From an uncultured Oscillospiraceae bacterium (GTDB taxonomy: Bacteria > Bacillota > Clostridia > Oscillospirales > Ruminococcaceae): a DNA stretch of 64,000 bases. Where the stretch lies: the NCBI GenBank assembly GCA_900539695.1, contig UQDG01000008.1, forward strand, positions 24,463 through 88,462. Direction: 5' to 3'. The first letter of the stretch is position 1. Each line of letters starts with the position of its first letter. The notes beneath the pieces are model-generated. The model worked only from the letters and a program-made list of their open reading frames with translations. It was not told where the DNA came from and ran no database searches. Shown here one piece after another: positions 49,720 through 59,163 of the stretch. Position numbers and translations under genes: made by a program.

Positions 49720-51747
49720 TCACTTAACAACTGCTGCCAGCTTTTGCAGGATCGGCGCGCTGGCCAGGTCCTGCTTGGTGGTTACCGGCACGGGCAGCCA
49801 ATGGCCGTTCTGCTCCTGGATCAGCCCCAGCTCGTGCAGGGCGGCCAAGCTGGTCAGGGTCTTGCCGGTGTTCTCCGGCCCTTGGGCGGCAAACACAGGC
49901 TGCAGATCGCCCGAGGCGACCTGCCCGCCCCGGATGCGCTTGTACAGCATCACGGTGTCGGCACGGTCGGGCAGCAGCGCGGCGGCGCGGGCGGGTTCCA
50001 GCGTGCCGCCGGTGCGGAACGCCTCGAACCAGGCGGCCTGCTCGCTGGGCAGATTGCCCAGCCCCGCGGGGCGGATGGCCCGCAGATGGGCCGAGACCAT
50101 CGGCCCGCTGCGCCCGGTAAAGATCGAAACTTCCAGCGCGGCTTCCACCGCCGTGCCCACCGGGTAGGCAAAAGTCGACGGTGCTACGCCGAAGATTGAG
50201 GCAAACAGGGTATCGTTGCCCTGGCGCAGCCGCACCCGGGTGTGGCGTCCCTCGGCGCCCATAGGCCAGATACCATCGATCATAGCGTCGCAGACCAGCA
50301 GCACCGGCATGGGGTTTTCCCGTCCAAAGGGCGCCAGACGGGAGAGTTCCTGCACGTTGGGCAGCGTCAGCTCCGAGAGCTGCACCGCGGCGTCCAGTTT
50401 CAGTTCCGGCGCACCGGGGCGCGGCGCATGCTCGGCCGCCCAGGCGTTGATGGCCTGGCGGAAAGCGGGCAGCTTTTCTTCCTCAATTTCCACACCGGCG
50501 GCCGCCGCATGCCCGCCAAAGCGGGTCAGGTATTGGGCGCAGCCAGCCAACGCACCGTGCAGGTCGAACGGGTCGGGTGCACGGCCACTGCCGCGTCCCT
50601 CTCCATTTTGCAGCGAGATGACGATGGCGGGGCGGTTGTACTTTTCCATCAGCCGCGCGGCCACAATACCGATAACGCCGGGGTGCCAGTCCTCGCCGGA
50701 GACCACCAATACGCGGTCCCGCTGGCGGGCAGGGTCGGCTTCCAGCGTCTTTTGGGCGGCAGCGAACACTTCCTGTTCCGTCTGCTGGCGCTCGGTGTTG
50801 ATCTCCGCCAGGCGGGCGGCAATGCCGGCGGCCTGGGCTTCATCGGTGCAAAGCAGCAGCTTTAACGCGACCGCCGCATTATCCATGCGGCCCGCTGCGT
50901 TCAGCCGCGGGGCCAGGCTGTAGCTGACGGTGTCCGCGGTGACGGGCTTGCCCGCGACCCCGGCGTTTTCCATCAACGCCTGCAGGCCGGGGCGCATCGT
51001 GTCCTGCAAAAGGGCAAGGCCCTCCCGCACGAGGGTGCGGTTCTCCCCCACCAGCGGCATCACGTCGGCCACGGTACCCAGGGCCACCAGCTCACCGTAC
51101 ATTTCCAGCAAGTCCGCAGGCTCGCAGCCTTCCAGCGCGGCACAAAGCTTAAAGGCCACACCCGCGCCGCACAGATCCTTGAACGGGCTTTCATCGTCAG
51201 CCCGCTTGGGGTCAACCACCGCCACGGCATCGGGCAGTGTATCGCCGGGCAGATGGTGGTCGGTCACGATAAGGTCCAGCCCAAGCTCCTTGGCGCAGGC
51301 GGCTTCCTCGATGGCCGAAATGCCGTTATCCACGGTCACAACCAGATTAAAGCCCTTTTCGGCCAGGCTTTCCAGCGCCGGGCGGGTCAGACCGTAGCCG
51401 GTGCCGCGGGTGGGCAGCTTGCAGCGCACGTGGGCGCCCATACTGCTTAAACATTCATACAAAATGGCGGTGGCAGAGATACCGTCCACGTCATAGTCGC
51501 CATAAATAACGATGGTCTCCTCGTTTTCCACGGCCTGCTCGATGCGGGCCACGGCTTTGTCCATATCCCGCAGCAGGAACGGGTCCGAAAGTTCGGCCCC
51601 GGCTCCCAGCAGGGCCTGCACTTCGGCCGGGTCGGTACAGCCGCGGGCGGCCAGTACCCGGCGCAGCAGCGCACCGCACCCGGCCCCGGCCAATGCCTGC
51701 TCGGCGGCGGGGTCTGCGGTTTTGATCTGCCAGGCGGGATAGTTCAT
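49720..51747 (-). CDS. recJ: Single-stranded-DNA-specific exonuclease RecJ
   Basis: The 675-residue DHH-family exonuclease has the metal motifs IYGDYDVDGISAT (about residues 75-87), VTVDNGISA and IVTDHHLPGD. The DHHA1 motif GGHAAAAGVEIEE is near residue 410, and an OB-like region follows. The C-terminal 120 residues form the extra domain common in Firmicutes. It degrades single strands 5' to 3' in recombination and base-excision repair. The DnaJ- or SecDF-linked order of Bacillus is not seen. AAAGGAG precedes the ATG, and rel follows. Confidence 0.95.
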   Translation of the reverse strand: MNYPAWQIKTADPAAEQALAGAGCGALLRRVLAARGCTDPAEVQALLGAGAELSDPFLLRDMDKAVARIEQAVENEETIVIYGDYDVDGISATAILYECLSSMGAHVRCKLPTRGTGYGLTRPALESLAEKGFNLVVTVDNGISAIEEAACAKELGLDLIVTDHHLPGDTLPDAVAVVDPKRADDESPFKDLCGAGVAFKLCAALEGCEPADLLEMYGELVALGTVADVMPLVGENRTLVREGLALLQDTMRPGLQALMENAGVAGKPVTADTVSYSLAPRLNAAGRMDNAAVALKLLLCTDEAQAAGIAARLAEINTERQQTEQEVFAAAQKTLEADPARQRDRVLVVSGEDWHPGVIGIVAARLMEKYNRPAIVISLQNGEGRGSGRAPDPFDLHGALAGCAQYLTRFGGHAAAAGVEIEEEKLPAFRQAINAWAAEHAPRPGAPELKLDAAVQLSELTLPNVQELSRLAPFGRENPMPVLLVCDAMIDGIWPMGAEGRHTRVRLRQGNDTLFASIFGVAPSTFAYPVGTAVEAALEVSIFTGRSGPMVSAHLRAIRPAGLGNLPSEQAAWFEAFRTGGTLEPARAAALLPDRADTVMLYKRIRGGQVASGDLQPVFAAQGPENTGKTLTSLAALHELGLIQEQNGHWLPVPVTTKQDLASAPILQKLAAVVK

Positions 51748-51769
51748 AAACGGGTTCTCCTTTTATCTT

Positions 51770-52876
51770 TTACTTTACCTTAAAGTCCGCGTCAAAATCA
51801 TGGGTCAGGCCATCCTGGCGCAGCATGGCTTCCAGGGTGTCGATCTCGGTGGAAACGTCCATGCTCACATCTTGCAAAAGGGTGTCGTACAGTTTGGTGT
51901 AGGCCCCATTCAGCGTATGCAGGATGGCGGTGATGTCCCGCCGGATCTCGGCGGCGTTGGCGGTGTCGCTCTCCCCTAACCCTTGCGCCGTGTCCAGCAG
52001 CTTGCGGGTGGTGGGCAGGTAATACTCGCGGAAGCGGCGCACCCGGGGCAGCTGCTCGGGGTGATTATGCACGAAGCCCAAAATCGACGCGCAGGTCTTC
52101 TGCATCCGGGTCAGTTCTTCGTCCGTCTGGATACCCAGCTTGCCACGGCAGATTTTTAGATAGTTCAAAAAATCCACGCCGTCGCGGTTGAATTGTTCGG
52201 CATCCGTCAGGGTTTGCACGGGCGCGGCCTGCGGGGCCGGGGTACCGGCCGGGCAGAGGGAATCGTCCAGATACAGCGTGCTGTAGTCGTCGCTGATGGC
52301 GGCGTTGGGCAGGTCGCCGTTGGCCACAGCTTTGGCCACCGTGTCGTAGGCTTTTTCCTGCTTAATTTGGGCCTTGCGGGCCAGGGATGGCAGGTCGCAG
52401 GTCCAATCGTTGGCGGCTCGCAGCAGTTTGCGCAGGCGGCCAAAGTAGCTGAGCTTTTTCATACCCACAATGGCCATGAACAGAAAACCCAGCGTGATCG
52501 GGTAAAATACAGCGGTCAGAATCGGCAGCGCCACAAATTCGTCGGGTGTCAGTCCCAGCGTACCCGCGCCGACAGCGGTCAGGATGCCCAGCACCAGCGC
52601 TGCGATGCCGAAGCAGCCGGTGAAGGTCCAGCCCACAGCCGTAAGCACCACGCCCACCGATTGGCCGCCGTTTTTCCATTTGCGTTCCAAGCGGCGTTTC
52701 CAGGCCGAAAAGCTATCCGGCTGGGCAGCGGCACGGGTCATAGCGTCCCCGGCCTGCTCCAGTGCATCGGCAATGCTGCCCAGCACCGAAGAACCGACCT
52801 GCGTGCCAAACTGCACGGCTGAGTCGATCATATCGCCGAGGTCGTAATCGTAGTTGTTTTTGTTGTTATCAGGCAT
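51770..52876 (-). CDS. XpaC-like membrane protein
   Basis: The 368-residue protein has a polar N-terminus, two close transmembrane spans (about residues 75-105 and 112-135; GVVLTAVGWTFTGCFGIAALVLGIL is the first), and a helical cytoplasmic C-terminal half. That half has RRFREYYLPTTRKLLDTA and MQKTCASILGFVHNH, hallmarks of the XpaC family (named for 5-bromo-4-chloroindolyl phosphate hydrolysis). XpaC proteins often accompany toxic-anion-resistance TelA; no telA is adjacent here. Function is unknown. AAGGACAT precedes the ATG. Confidence 0.75.
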   Translation of the reverse strand: MPDNNKNNYDYDLGDMIDSAVQFGTQVGSSVLGSIADALEQAGDAMTRAAAQPDSFSAWKRRLERKWKNGGQSVGVVLTAVGWTFTGCFGIAALVLGILTAVGAGTLGLTPDEFVALPILTAVFYPITLGFLFMAIVGMKKLSYFGRLRKLLRAANDWTCDLPSLARKAQIKQEKAYDTVAKAVANGDLPNAAISDDYSTLYLDDSLCPAGTPAPQAAPVQTLTDAEQFNRDGVDFLNYLKICRGKLGIQTDEELTRMQKTCASILGFVHNHPEQLPRVRRFREYYLPTTRKLLDTAQGLGESDTANAAEIRRDITAILHTLNGAYTKLYDTLLQDVSMDVSTEIDTLEAMLRQDGLTHDFDADFKVK

Positions 52877-52885
52877 TTTATGTCC

Positions 52886-54484
52886 TTACTCACACGGTTT
52901 GTATCGTTTCATCAGTGCGGCGGCACAGCGCACACCGTCCACGGCGGCGGTCATGATGCCGCCGGCGTAACCGGCGCCCTCACCGCAGGGGTACAGGCCG
53001 GGCAGGGCCTCGCACACCAGCGTTTCCTTATCGCGCAGCAGGCGCACCGGACTGCTGGTGCGGGTCTCCAGGCCCGTCAATACGGCGTCCGGGGCACGGT
53101 AGGCGGCTAGCTTGCGGCCAAAGGAGTTCAGGCCATCCCGCAGGGCGCTGCTCAGTTCATCGGGCAGTAGTGCGCCCAGGTCAGCAGGCGTTACGCCGCG
53201 GGGGTAGGTAGGCTGCACAGCGCCCAGTTCCAGCTGGCCGCGCCCGGCCAAAAAGCTGCCCACGGTCTCGGCCGGGGCCAGGTATCCCCCGCCGCCCGCA
53301 CGGTAGGCGGCCTGTTCCAGCTGGCGTTGGAAGGCCACCGCCTTGGCTGGGTCATTATCAAAGTCGCGGCCATCCACGCTGACCACCACCGCCGCGTTGG
53401 CGTTTTTGCCGTTGCGGGCATGCAGGCTCATGCCGTTGGTGACCACGGCGTTTTCCTCGCTGGCGGCGGCACAAACCGAACCGCCGGGGCACATACAGAA
53501 CGTATACACGCACCGCCCGCCGCTGACATGCTGGCTGAGTTGGTACTCGCCCACCGGCAGCACCGGGTGGCCGGCTGCGGCATGGTAGAGGCTTTTATCA
53601 ATCTCGGTTTGCAGGTGTTCGGCCCGGAAGCCCACCGAGAAAGGCTTGCACTCCAGCGGCAGGCCTGAACCGTGCAGCATGGCAAAGGTGTCCCGGGCGC
53701 TGTGGCCGACCGCCAGGATCAGCTGCTCGCAGGCAAAATCGCCCGCTGTGGTCTCGACGCTCGCCAGGGCACCGTTTTCGATCTTCAAACCGGTCAGGGC
53801 GGTGTTGAACCGCACCTCACCGCCCAGCGCGATAATTTCCTGCCGGATGCTGCGGATGATGCCGCGCAAAAGATCAGTACCCACATGGGGCTTTTGCCGC
53901 CAGGCAATGTCCGCCGGGGCGCCGTGCTGCAAAAAGGCATCGGTCACAAAGGCGCAAAGCGGGTCGCCCACGCGGGTGGTCAGCTTGCCGTCGGAGAAAG
54001 TACCTGCGCCGCCCTCGCCAAACTGGATGTTGGCGTTCAGGTTCAGTTCACCGGTCTTTTCAAAATGCTCGACGGCTTTCACGCGCTCGTCCAGTTCTGG
54101 GCCGCGTTCCAGCACCAGCGGACGGAAGCCGCTGCGGGCCAGCAGCAGCGCGGCAAAGAGGCCCGCCGGGCCAAGGCCCACGACCACCGGGCGCGTTTTT
54201 AACGCTGTATCGCCTACCGAGAAAGAAAACCTGGCGGGCTGTGTGAAACAGACGCAGGGCGAGGCCCCGGCGTATGCCGATTCCTCACCCTCGTCTTTGA
54301 GCGTGATCGCCATGGTATAGACCAGCACGGGCTTGCCGTGCCGGGCATCTACCGATAATTTTGCCACCCCGCAGCGGGCCGCTTTGTGGGCGGGCACGCG
54401 CAGGATGTGCAAAGCCTGGGCCGCCGCCTCTGCGTCCGGATCAGGACAGCTGAGCGGCAGGCGGATATTGCGGACTAATAGCAT
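52886..54484 (-). CDS. FAD-dependent dehydrogenase-like protein (COG2509)
   Basis: The 532-residue flavoprotein has an N-terminal domain of about 90 residues (MLLVRNIRLPLSC start), then an FAD-binding VVVGLGPAGLFAALLLARSGF near residue 105. NIQFGEGGAGTFSDGKL and a C-terminal GAGYAGGIMTAAVDGVRCA follow. These are the landmarks of COG2509, uncharacterised proteins related to GidA-like and geranylgeranyl-reductase flavoenzymes. The open frame runs 37 codons upstream into repeat DNA, but the ATG at 54484, with AAAGAGG before it, is the family start. Confidence 0.88.
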   Translation of the reverse strand: MLLVRNIRLPLSCPDPDAEAAAQALHILRVPAHKAARCGVAKLSVDARHGKPVLVYTMAITLKDEGEESAYAGASPCVCFTQPARFSFSVGDTALKTRPVVVGLGPAGLFAALLLARSGFRPLVLERGPELDERVKAVEHFEKTGELNLNANIQFGEGGAGTFSDGKLTTRVGDPLCAFVTDAFLQHGAPADIAWRQKPHVGTDLLRGIIRSIRQEIIALGGEVRFNTALTGLKIENGALASVETTAGDFACEQLILAVGHSARDTFAMLHGSGLPLECKPFSVGFRAEHLQTEIDKSLYHAAAGHPVLPVGEYQLSQHVSGGRCVYTFCMCPGGSVCAAASEENAVVTNGMSLHARNGKNANAAVVVSVDGRDFDNDPAKAVAFQRQLEQAAYRAGGGGYLAPAETVGSFLAGRGQLELGAVQPTYPRGVTPADLGALLPDELSSALRDGLNSFGRKLAAYRAPDAVLTGLETRTSSPVRLLRDKETLVCEALPGLYPCGEGAGYAGGIMTAAVDGVRCAAALMKRYKPCE

Positions 54485-54497
54485 AGATAACCTCTTT

Positions 54498-54650
54498 GGC
54501 TCCCTCTGTGAGACAGACTCCCCCCGACGCGGGGGAGGTGGCACGAAGTGCCAGAGAAGGAGTGCTGTCAGTGAAGCTGACTGAGGGAGAGACATTCAAA
54601 CCAAGGCTCTCCCCCACCCGCTTCGCGGGAGCCCCCTCCCAGAGGGGGCC
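54498..54650. repeat. Long palindromic intergenic repeat, copy 2
   Basis: It shares its ends and the CCCGCTTCGCGGG core with the repeat at 26977-27081 but carries an extra block near 54513-54560 containing CCCCCCGACGCGGGGG and GGCACGAAGTGCC hairpins. It fills the gap between cdaR and the FAD gene and would act as a terminator for cdaA-cdaR. Confidence 0.8.
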
Positions 54651-54670
54651 ATTTGCGGGATGCGCACTTT

Positions 54671-55960
54671 CTATTTCGCCGTGACCTCGCACTGTACCGT
54701 GTAGCTGCCGGTGGCGAAGATGCGGGTGGAGGACGGGATCTGGATGGTGACCGGGATGGTCTGCTGGCCTACCGTCAGGCTGATGCTCTGGCAATCGATC
54801 TGCGCGACTACGCTGTCGGCGGACAGCTCCTCGATCTCATCTTTCGGGCCGTACAATTCCACGCCGCTGACCAGGCTGGACAGGATCTCCATATCATAGT
54901 TGCTGGGCACGTTGACCAGCCGGATGTTGGAGATGTTCAGCGTAGTGGAGGCCATATCCGTAGTGTCAAAGCTCAGCGTTACATTTGTCACGCCGTCCAG
55001 CGAGACTACGCCGGCGGGCAGCTCGATCAAACGCTGGTAGTCGCGGTCCATCTCGAACTCGCGGGCCAGGTCAAAGTCGGTCACGGTCAGGCTTTCCAGC
55101 GCACTGACGGTGCGGGCCGGGCCTGCTACGCGCAGCTTCTGCTGGCTCAAGGTGTAGTGCAGGCTGCTGGTGTCAAAGCCGTTGGGCACGCCGATGAAAT
55201 CCACTTCCAGCGGCAGCTCCCGCACCTGGTAGATCGTCAGCGTGACGTTGGCGGAATCGCTGTCCATCGTGGTGTACTGCGGGGTGATGGTGTTGCCGTT
55301 CTCGTCCCGCAGCTCCAGCGTGGAGGGCGTGGTGGTGGTGTCGGCCAGCGCGTCGTCGCTCAGCACCGGGGCCACCACCTGGCTGATCTGATCCAGCTCA
55401 CTGGTGGGGCCGCGCAGCGTGATCTCAGCGGGAACAGCGGAGGTCTTATTCAGCATATAGCCGTCGGCGATAGAGACAGCCGAGGCATCCACCGTGACGG
55501 GCACGGTTTTTTCGCTGACTTCATCGAACACGACGTCGATCGTATCGTAGGGTTTTTCCACTGTACACTTGATGTTGCCGGAGTAATCGGTGGTATTGGT
55601 CACGCGGGCCTGCAGGCGCAGGGTGACCTTGCCCGCACCGCTGACGCCGGAATAGCTGGGATAGACCATGATGTCGGAGCTGGTCATCTTACCAATGCTG
55701 GTGATGTTGCCCTCGACCCGCACGGTTACGCCGTTGATGTCGGGCCGCTCCACAATGTCCAAGCCCTGGTTGGTGTAGGTAGTGGCGGAGTTGGCGTAGT
55801 TGATGGGCACATCCCGGATGGTGGTGCTGCCCTGGGGATCGATGTAGATGGTAACGACCAACCAGGTAGCCAGGCCGCAGGCCAGCGCCATCAGGATGGA
55901 AACTACGCGGTTATCCATCAGGGATTTGCGCCCCTGGGGTGCGTTATTCGGCTTTGGCAT
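54671..55960 (-). CDS. cdaR: YbbR-domain regulator of diadenylate cyclase
   Basis: The 429-residue protein has one N-terminal membrane anchor (about residues 17-38, VVSILMALACGLATWLVV) and then four YbbR repeats outside the cell. Each repeat has a beta pattern such as SEKTVPVTVDASAVSIADGY and PAEITLRGPTSELDQI. CdaR binds CdaA in the membrane and modulates c-di-AMP synthesis. The start lies inside the cdaA end (17-base overlap) with GGAGGG upstream. The usual third gene, glmM, is absent here. Confidence 0.92.
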   Translation of the reverse strand: MPKPNNAPQGRKSLMDNRVVSILMALACGLATWLVVTIYIDPQGSTTIRDVPINYANSATTYTNQGLDIVERPDINGVTVRVEGNITSIGKMTSSDIMVYPSYSGVSGAGKVTLRLQARVTNTTDYSGNIKCTVEKPYDTIDVVFDEVSEKTVPVTVDASAVSIADGYMLNKTSAVPAEITLRGPTSELDQISQVVAPVLSDDALADTTTTPSTLELRDENGNTITPQYTTMDSDSANVTLTIYQVRELPLEVDFIGVPNGFDTSSLHYTLSQQKLRVAGPARTVSALESLTVTDFDLAREFEMDRDYQRLIELPAGVVSLDGVTNVTLSFDTTDMASTTLNISNIRLVNVPSNYDMEILSSLVSGVELYGPKDEIEELSADSVVAQIDCQSISLTVGQQTIPVTIQIPSSTRIFATGSYTVQCEVTAK

Positions 55961-56840
55961 GGGGTGCGTTCCCTCCTTTTCGCAGCAGTTTTTTCAGCAC
56001 GGATTCGTTGTCTTCCTCGGTCTCCTCAGGCGGGACGACCTCCTCCTGCAAGAGGTTAAAGAGGTTCTGGCGGTCCAGGCGGCGGATCAGCACGCCGTTT
56101 TTTGCCAGCGAGATAATGCCGGTCTCCTCGGACACAACCACGACGATGGCGTCGGAATTCTCGCTCATGCCCAGGCCGGCGCGATGGCGTGTGCCCATAT
56201 CCTTGCCCATATCCAGGTTGTTGGAAAGGGGCAGCACGCAGCCTGCAGCCACAATGACGCCGTCCCGGATGACAACTGCGCCGTCGTGCAGGGGCGTGCC
56301 CTCGTAAAAGATGGTGCCCAGCATTTCGGGGATGACGTCAGCATGCATCGGCGTGCCGGTGCGGATGATCTCGTCCAGGTTATTGCGGCGTTCCAGCACC
56401 ATCAGGGCACCGGTGCGGGTGTCGGAAAGCTGTTCAGCCGCATCGCAGATGGCAACCACAGCGCTCTGCCACACACCGCGCAGCGAAGGATCGGTGCGGC
56501 GGTTGCCGAACAGCCGGTTCGCCCATACGGTGGTCTGGCCCATGCGCTCCAGTGCACGGCGCAGCTCCGGCTGGAAGATGACCACCGCCGCCGTAAAGGC
56601 CACAGTGACCACGTTGTTCAGTACCCAGGTGACGGTGCGCAGGTCCAGCAGCACCGCGAAGCCGTAGAATAAGATCAGCAGCGCGATGCCTTTGACCAAC
56701 TGGCCGGCCCGGGATTTGCGGGCGAACTGGATGAGCTGGTAAAACACAAAGGAAACGATCAGGATGTCGAGCGTGTCTGAAAACAGATCGAACGCCCGCA
56801 GGCTGCTGATGATAGCGGATAACGTTTGGTTTTGCAGCAT
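55944..56840 (-). CDS. cdaA: Membrane diadenylate cyclase
   Basis: The 298-residue enzyme makes c-di-AMP from two ATP. Three N-terminal spans (about residues 15-95) precede a DAC domain with the catalytic GTPLHDGAVVIRDG (DGA motif, near residue 190) and GTRHRAGLGMSE (RHR motif, near residue 222). The extended end is acidic. c-di-AMP controls potassium, osmolyte and cell-wall balance in Gram-positive bacteria. It heads the cdaA-cdaR operon. Confidence 0.96.
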   Translation of the reverse strand: MLQNQTLSAIISSLRAFDLFSDTLDILIVSFVFYQLIQFARKSRAGQLVKGIALLILFYGFAVLLDLRTVTWVLNNVVTVAFTAAVVIFQPELRRALERMGQTTVWANRLFGNRRTDPSLRGVWQSAVVAICDAAEQLSDTRTGALMVLERRNNLDEIIRTGTPMHADVIPEMLGTIFYEGTPLHDGAVVIRDGVIVAAGCVLPLSNNLDMGKDMGTRHRAGLGMSENSDAIVVVVSEETGIISLAKNGVLIRRLDRQNLFNLLQEEVVPPEETEEDNESVLKKLLRKGGNAPHAKAE

Positions 56841-56880
56841 GGGTAAAGTCCTGTCCTTTCCTCTTAAAGGTTGGTTACGT

Positions 56881-58017
56881 TCACTCGATCAGAGCGACAG
56901 CGTGGGCCGCAATCCCCAGCCCTTCGCCGGTAAAGCCGAGATGTTCCTCGGTGGTGGCCTTTACGCTCACAGCGTCCAGCGGCAGGCCGAAGGCATCGGC
57001 GATATTTTTACGCATAGCCGGGATGTGGGGGGCCAGCTTCGGCCGCTGGCATAGGATCGTCGCATCGATGTTGCCCACCTTGTAGCCGTGAGCGGCGATA
57101 ATTTTCGCTACTTCGCGGGTCAGCGCCAGGGAGTCCGCGCCCTTGTAGGCGGGGTCGGTATCGGGGAAATGCTGGCCGATGTCACCCAGGGCCGCTGCGC
57201 CCAGCACGGCGTCCATCACCGCGTGCAGCAGCACATCGGCGTCGGAATGGCCCAGCAGGCCTTTCTCGTAGGGGACCTCTACCCCGCCTAAGATAAGCTT
57301 GCGGTCCTCGACCAAACGGTGTACATCATATCCGTGACCAATACGCATGGTGTTCTCCTTTTGTAAGTCCTCTTTGGTGGTGATTTTTAAATTGGCGTAG
57401 TCACCCGCCGTCAGTGTGACGGGCAGGCCGGCCAGTTCAAACAGGCTGCAATCATCGGTGACCAGGCTGGCTTTCTCGCCGCTGACAGCTTCCAGCGCCT
57501 GTAAGTACAGTGCCCGGTCAAAGCACTGGGGCGTCTGCACGGCGTAAAGGGTGGCGCGGTCCGGCGTGGTGACGACTTTGCCGTCCTTGTCCGCCACCTT
57601 GATAGTATCCTTCACGGGCACCGCCGGGGCGGCAGCGCCGGTCTTGGCGGCAGCCTGCAAGACCTGGGTGATGACTTCCTCGCTGGCAAAAGGGCGGGCA
57701 GCATCGTGGATGGCCACCAGCTGGCCCTTGGCGGCAGCCAGGCCATTATGCACACTGTCGGCACGAGTCGCGCCCCCCTGCACCACGGTGCAAGGCTTGG
57801 GGCAGGCCGCGGCGATAGCCTCGCACTGGGGGCGGTTGCCGCCCGCCACCAGCACCAGCTCATCCACCGCCGGGTGGGCGACAAACAGGGCACAGCTTGT
57901 CTCCAATACCGTGCGCCCATCGGGCAGACAGTAGCTGAGTTTATCAAATCCCATGCGGCGGGAGGCCCCCGCGGCCACGATAATGGCAGTTACAGTTGGC
58001 AGCCCCTTTTGCGGCAT
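56881..58017 (-). CDS. ispDF: Bifunctional IspD/IspF isoprenoid enzyme
   Basis: The 378-residue fusion has an N-terminal IspD cytidylyltransferase domain (about residues 1-220; [22 protein letters not shown], and [11 protein letters not shown]). A C-terminal IspF synthase domain (about 222-378) follows, with [12 protein letters not shown] (zinc DxH), [17 protein letters not shown] and [15 protein letters not shown]. It catalyses two non-consecutive steps of the MEP pathway. The IspF start Met in the fusion is preceded by a short linker without a stop. AAGGGGG precedes the ATG at 58017. Confidence 0.95.
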   Translation of the reverse strand: MPQKGLPTVTAIIVAAGASRRMGFDKLSYCLPDGRTVLETSCALFVAHPAVDELVLVAGGNRPQCEAIAAACPKPCTVVQGGATRADSVHNGLAAAKGQLVAIHDAARPFASEEVITQVLQAAAKTGAAAPAVPVKDTIKVADKDGKVVTTPDRATLYAVQTPQCFDRALYLQALEAVSGEKASLVTDDCSLFELAGLPVTLTAGDYANLKITTKEDLQKENTMRIGHGYDVHRLVEDRKLILGGVEVPYEKGLLGHSDADVLLHAVMDAVLGAAALGDIGQHFPDTDPAYKGADSLALTREVAKIIAAHGYKVGNIDATILCQRPKLAPHIPAMRKNIADAFGLPLDAVSVKATTEEHLGFTGEGLGIAAHAVALIE

Positions 58018-58167
58018 ACAGCTGCGCCCCCTTACACTTAGATATATACTTATCATTATACAGGGTCAGCTTGAAAAAATCCACTAAAATCAAGAGGTTT
58101 TTTCGGTGAAAGTTCCGAAGGTGCTCTCTCACCTTACACGACCTTATACGAGCGGCACAGAACCACC

Positions 58168-58196
58168 TTGACGGAACTGCCTGTACCTTCTATAAT
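58168..58196 (+). promoter_or_regulatory. Strong promoter of the degV-like gene
   Basis: TTGACG (58168-58173), a 17-base spacer and perfect TATAAT (58191-58196) lie 43 bases before the start. Confidence 0.85.
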
Positions 58197-58239
58197 AGTA
58201 TATAGAAATAACAAGCCACAGAAACGGAGGCTTTTGCCT

Positions 58240-59079
58240 ATGGCGTGGATGATCGTATGTGACAGCTCCTGCGAGATCCGGGAGCTGGAGCACCCCAGTG
58301 CCGGGGTGCAGTTTGCCCTTGTACCGTTCAAGATCCGTGTGGGTGAGCGCGAATATGTGGACCTGGCCACCCTGAATGTGCCCCAGATGCTGCAGGCCAT
58401 GACCGACTACAACGGCGCCAGCACCACTGCCTGCCCCAGCCCGGAAGAATGGGCCGAGTATTTTTTGCAGGCCGATAACTGCATTGCGCTGACCATCAGC
58501 AGCAATCTTTCCGGCAGCTATAACGCCGCCGTGGCCGCCCGGACCATGGTGCTGGAAGAACACCCCGAAAAGAAGATCTTCATTCTGGACACCCTCAGCT
58601 GCTCCGGTGCGCTGGCCGGTGCGGCCGAGCTGGCCAATAAGCTTATCGGCGAGGGCCAGACATTTGAGGACATCTGCTTTGCGCTGGAAAAGTTCGCCGA
58701 AAGCACCCACATCCTGTTTTCCCTGGCCAGCTTTGACAACCTGGCCAAGAACGGCCGCGTCAGCAAGGTGGTGGGCTTTATCGCAGGCCGCCTGAACATG
58801 CGTGTACTGGGCCGCCGCACCTCCGATGGTAAGATCGACTTCTACTTCAAGACCCGCGGCGAGACCCGCGTGCTGGCCAAGATTCTGGAGCAGATGGACG
58901 AGGACAACTACGACGGTGTGCACCCAGTGCTCATCAGCGAGTGCGGCAACCAGACCGCCGCCCGCCTGCTGGAACACGGCATCCTGGCCAAATGGCCCGA
59001 AGCCCCTGTGCGCATCGTGCCCTGCAGCGGTCTGTGCAGCTTCTATGCCCAGGACCAGGGTATTATCATCACCTACTGA
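58240..59079 (+). CDS. DegV family fatty-acid-binding protein
   Basis: The 279-residue protein begins MAWMIVCDSSCEI, close to the DegV start. It has the fatty-acid-site segments ALTISSNLSGSYNAA (about residues 85-100) and LDTLSCSGALAG, and ends YAQDQGIIITY. DegV-type proteins bind a fatty acid and, as FakB, present it to the FakA kinase for phosphorylation; no fakA is adjacent. GGAGG lies 9 bases before the ATG. It is a single-gene unit with a strong promoter and terminator. Confidence 0.9.
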   Translation: MAWMIVCDSSCEIRELEHPSAGVQFALVPFKIRVGEREYVDLATLNVPQMLQAMTDYNGASTTACPSPEEWAEYFLQADNCIALTISSNLSGSYNAAVAARTMVLEEHPEKKIFILDTLSCSGALAGAAELANKLIGEGQTFEDICFALEKFAESTHILFSLASFDNLAKNGRVSKVVGFIAGRLNMRVLGRRTSDGKIDFYFKTRGETRVLAKILEQMDEDNYDGVHPVLISECGNQTAARLLEHGILAKWPEAPVRIVPCSGLCSFYAQDQGIIITY

Positions 59080-59097
59080 TTTTTGCAATTTTACCAA

Positions 59098-59147
59098 CAA
59101 CACCCCCGCACAGCCGTTTTGGCTGTGCGGGGGTGTTGTTTATTTTT
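59098..59147 (+). terminator. Terminator between the degV-like and exonuclease genes
   Basis: Two perfect 18-base arms (59098-59115 and 59121-59138) with a GTTTT loop are followed by TTTATTTTT. It lies between convergent genes, 18 bases after the degV-like stop. Confidence 0.92.
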
Positions 59148-59163
59148 GATAAATAAAAAAGGA

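Noticed and set aside
54485..54595. N-terminal extension of the FAD protein
   Set aside because: The extra codons are encoded by the palindromic repeat and precede the family start at 54484.
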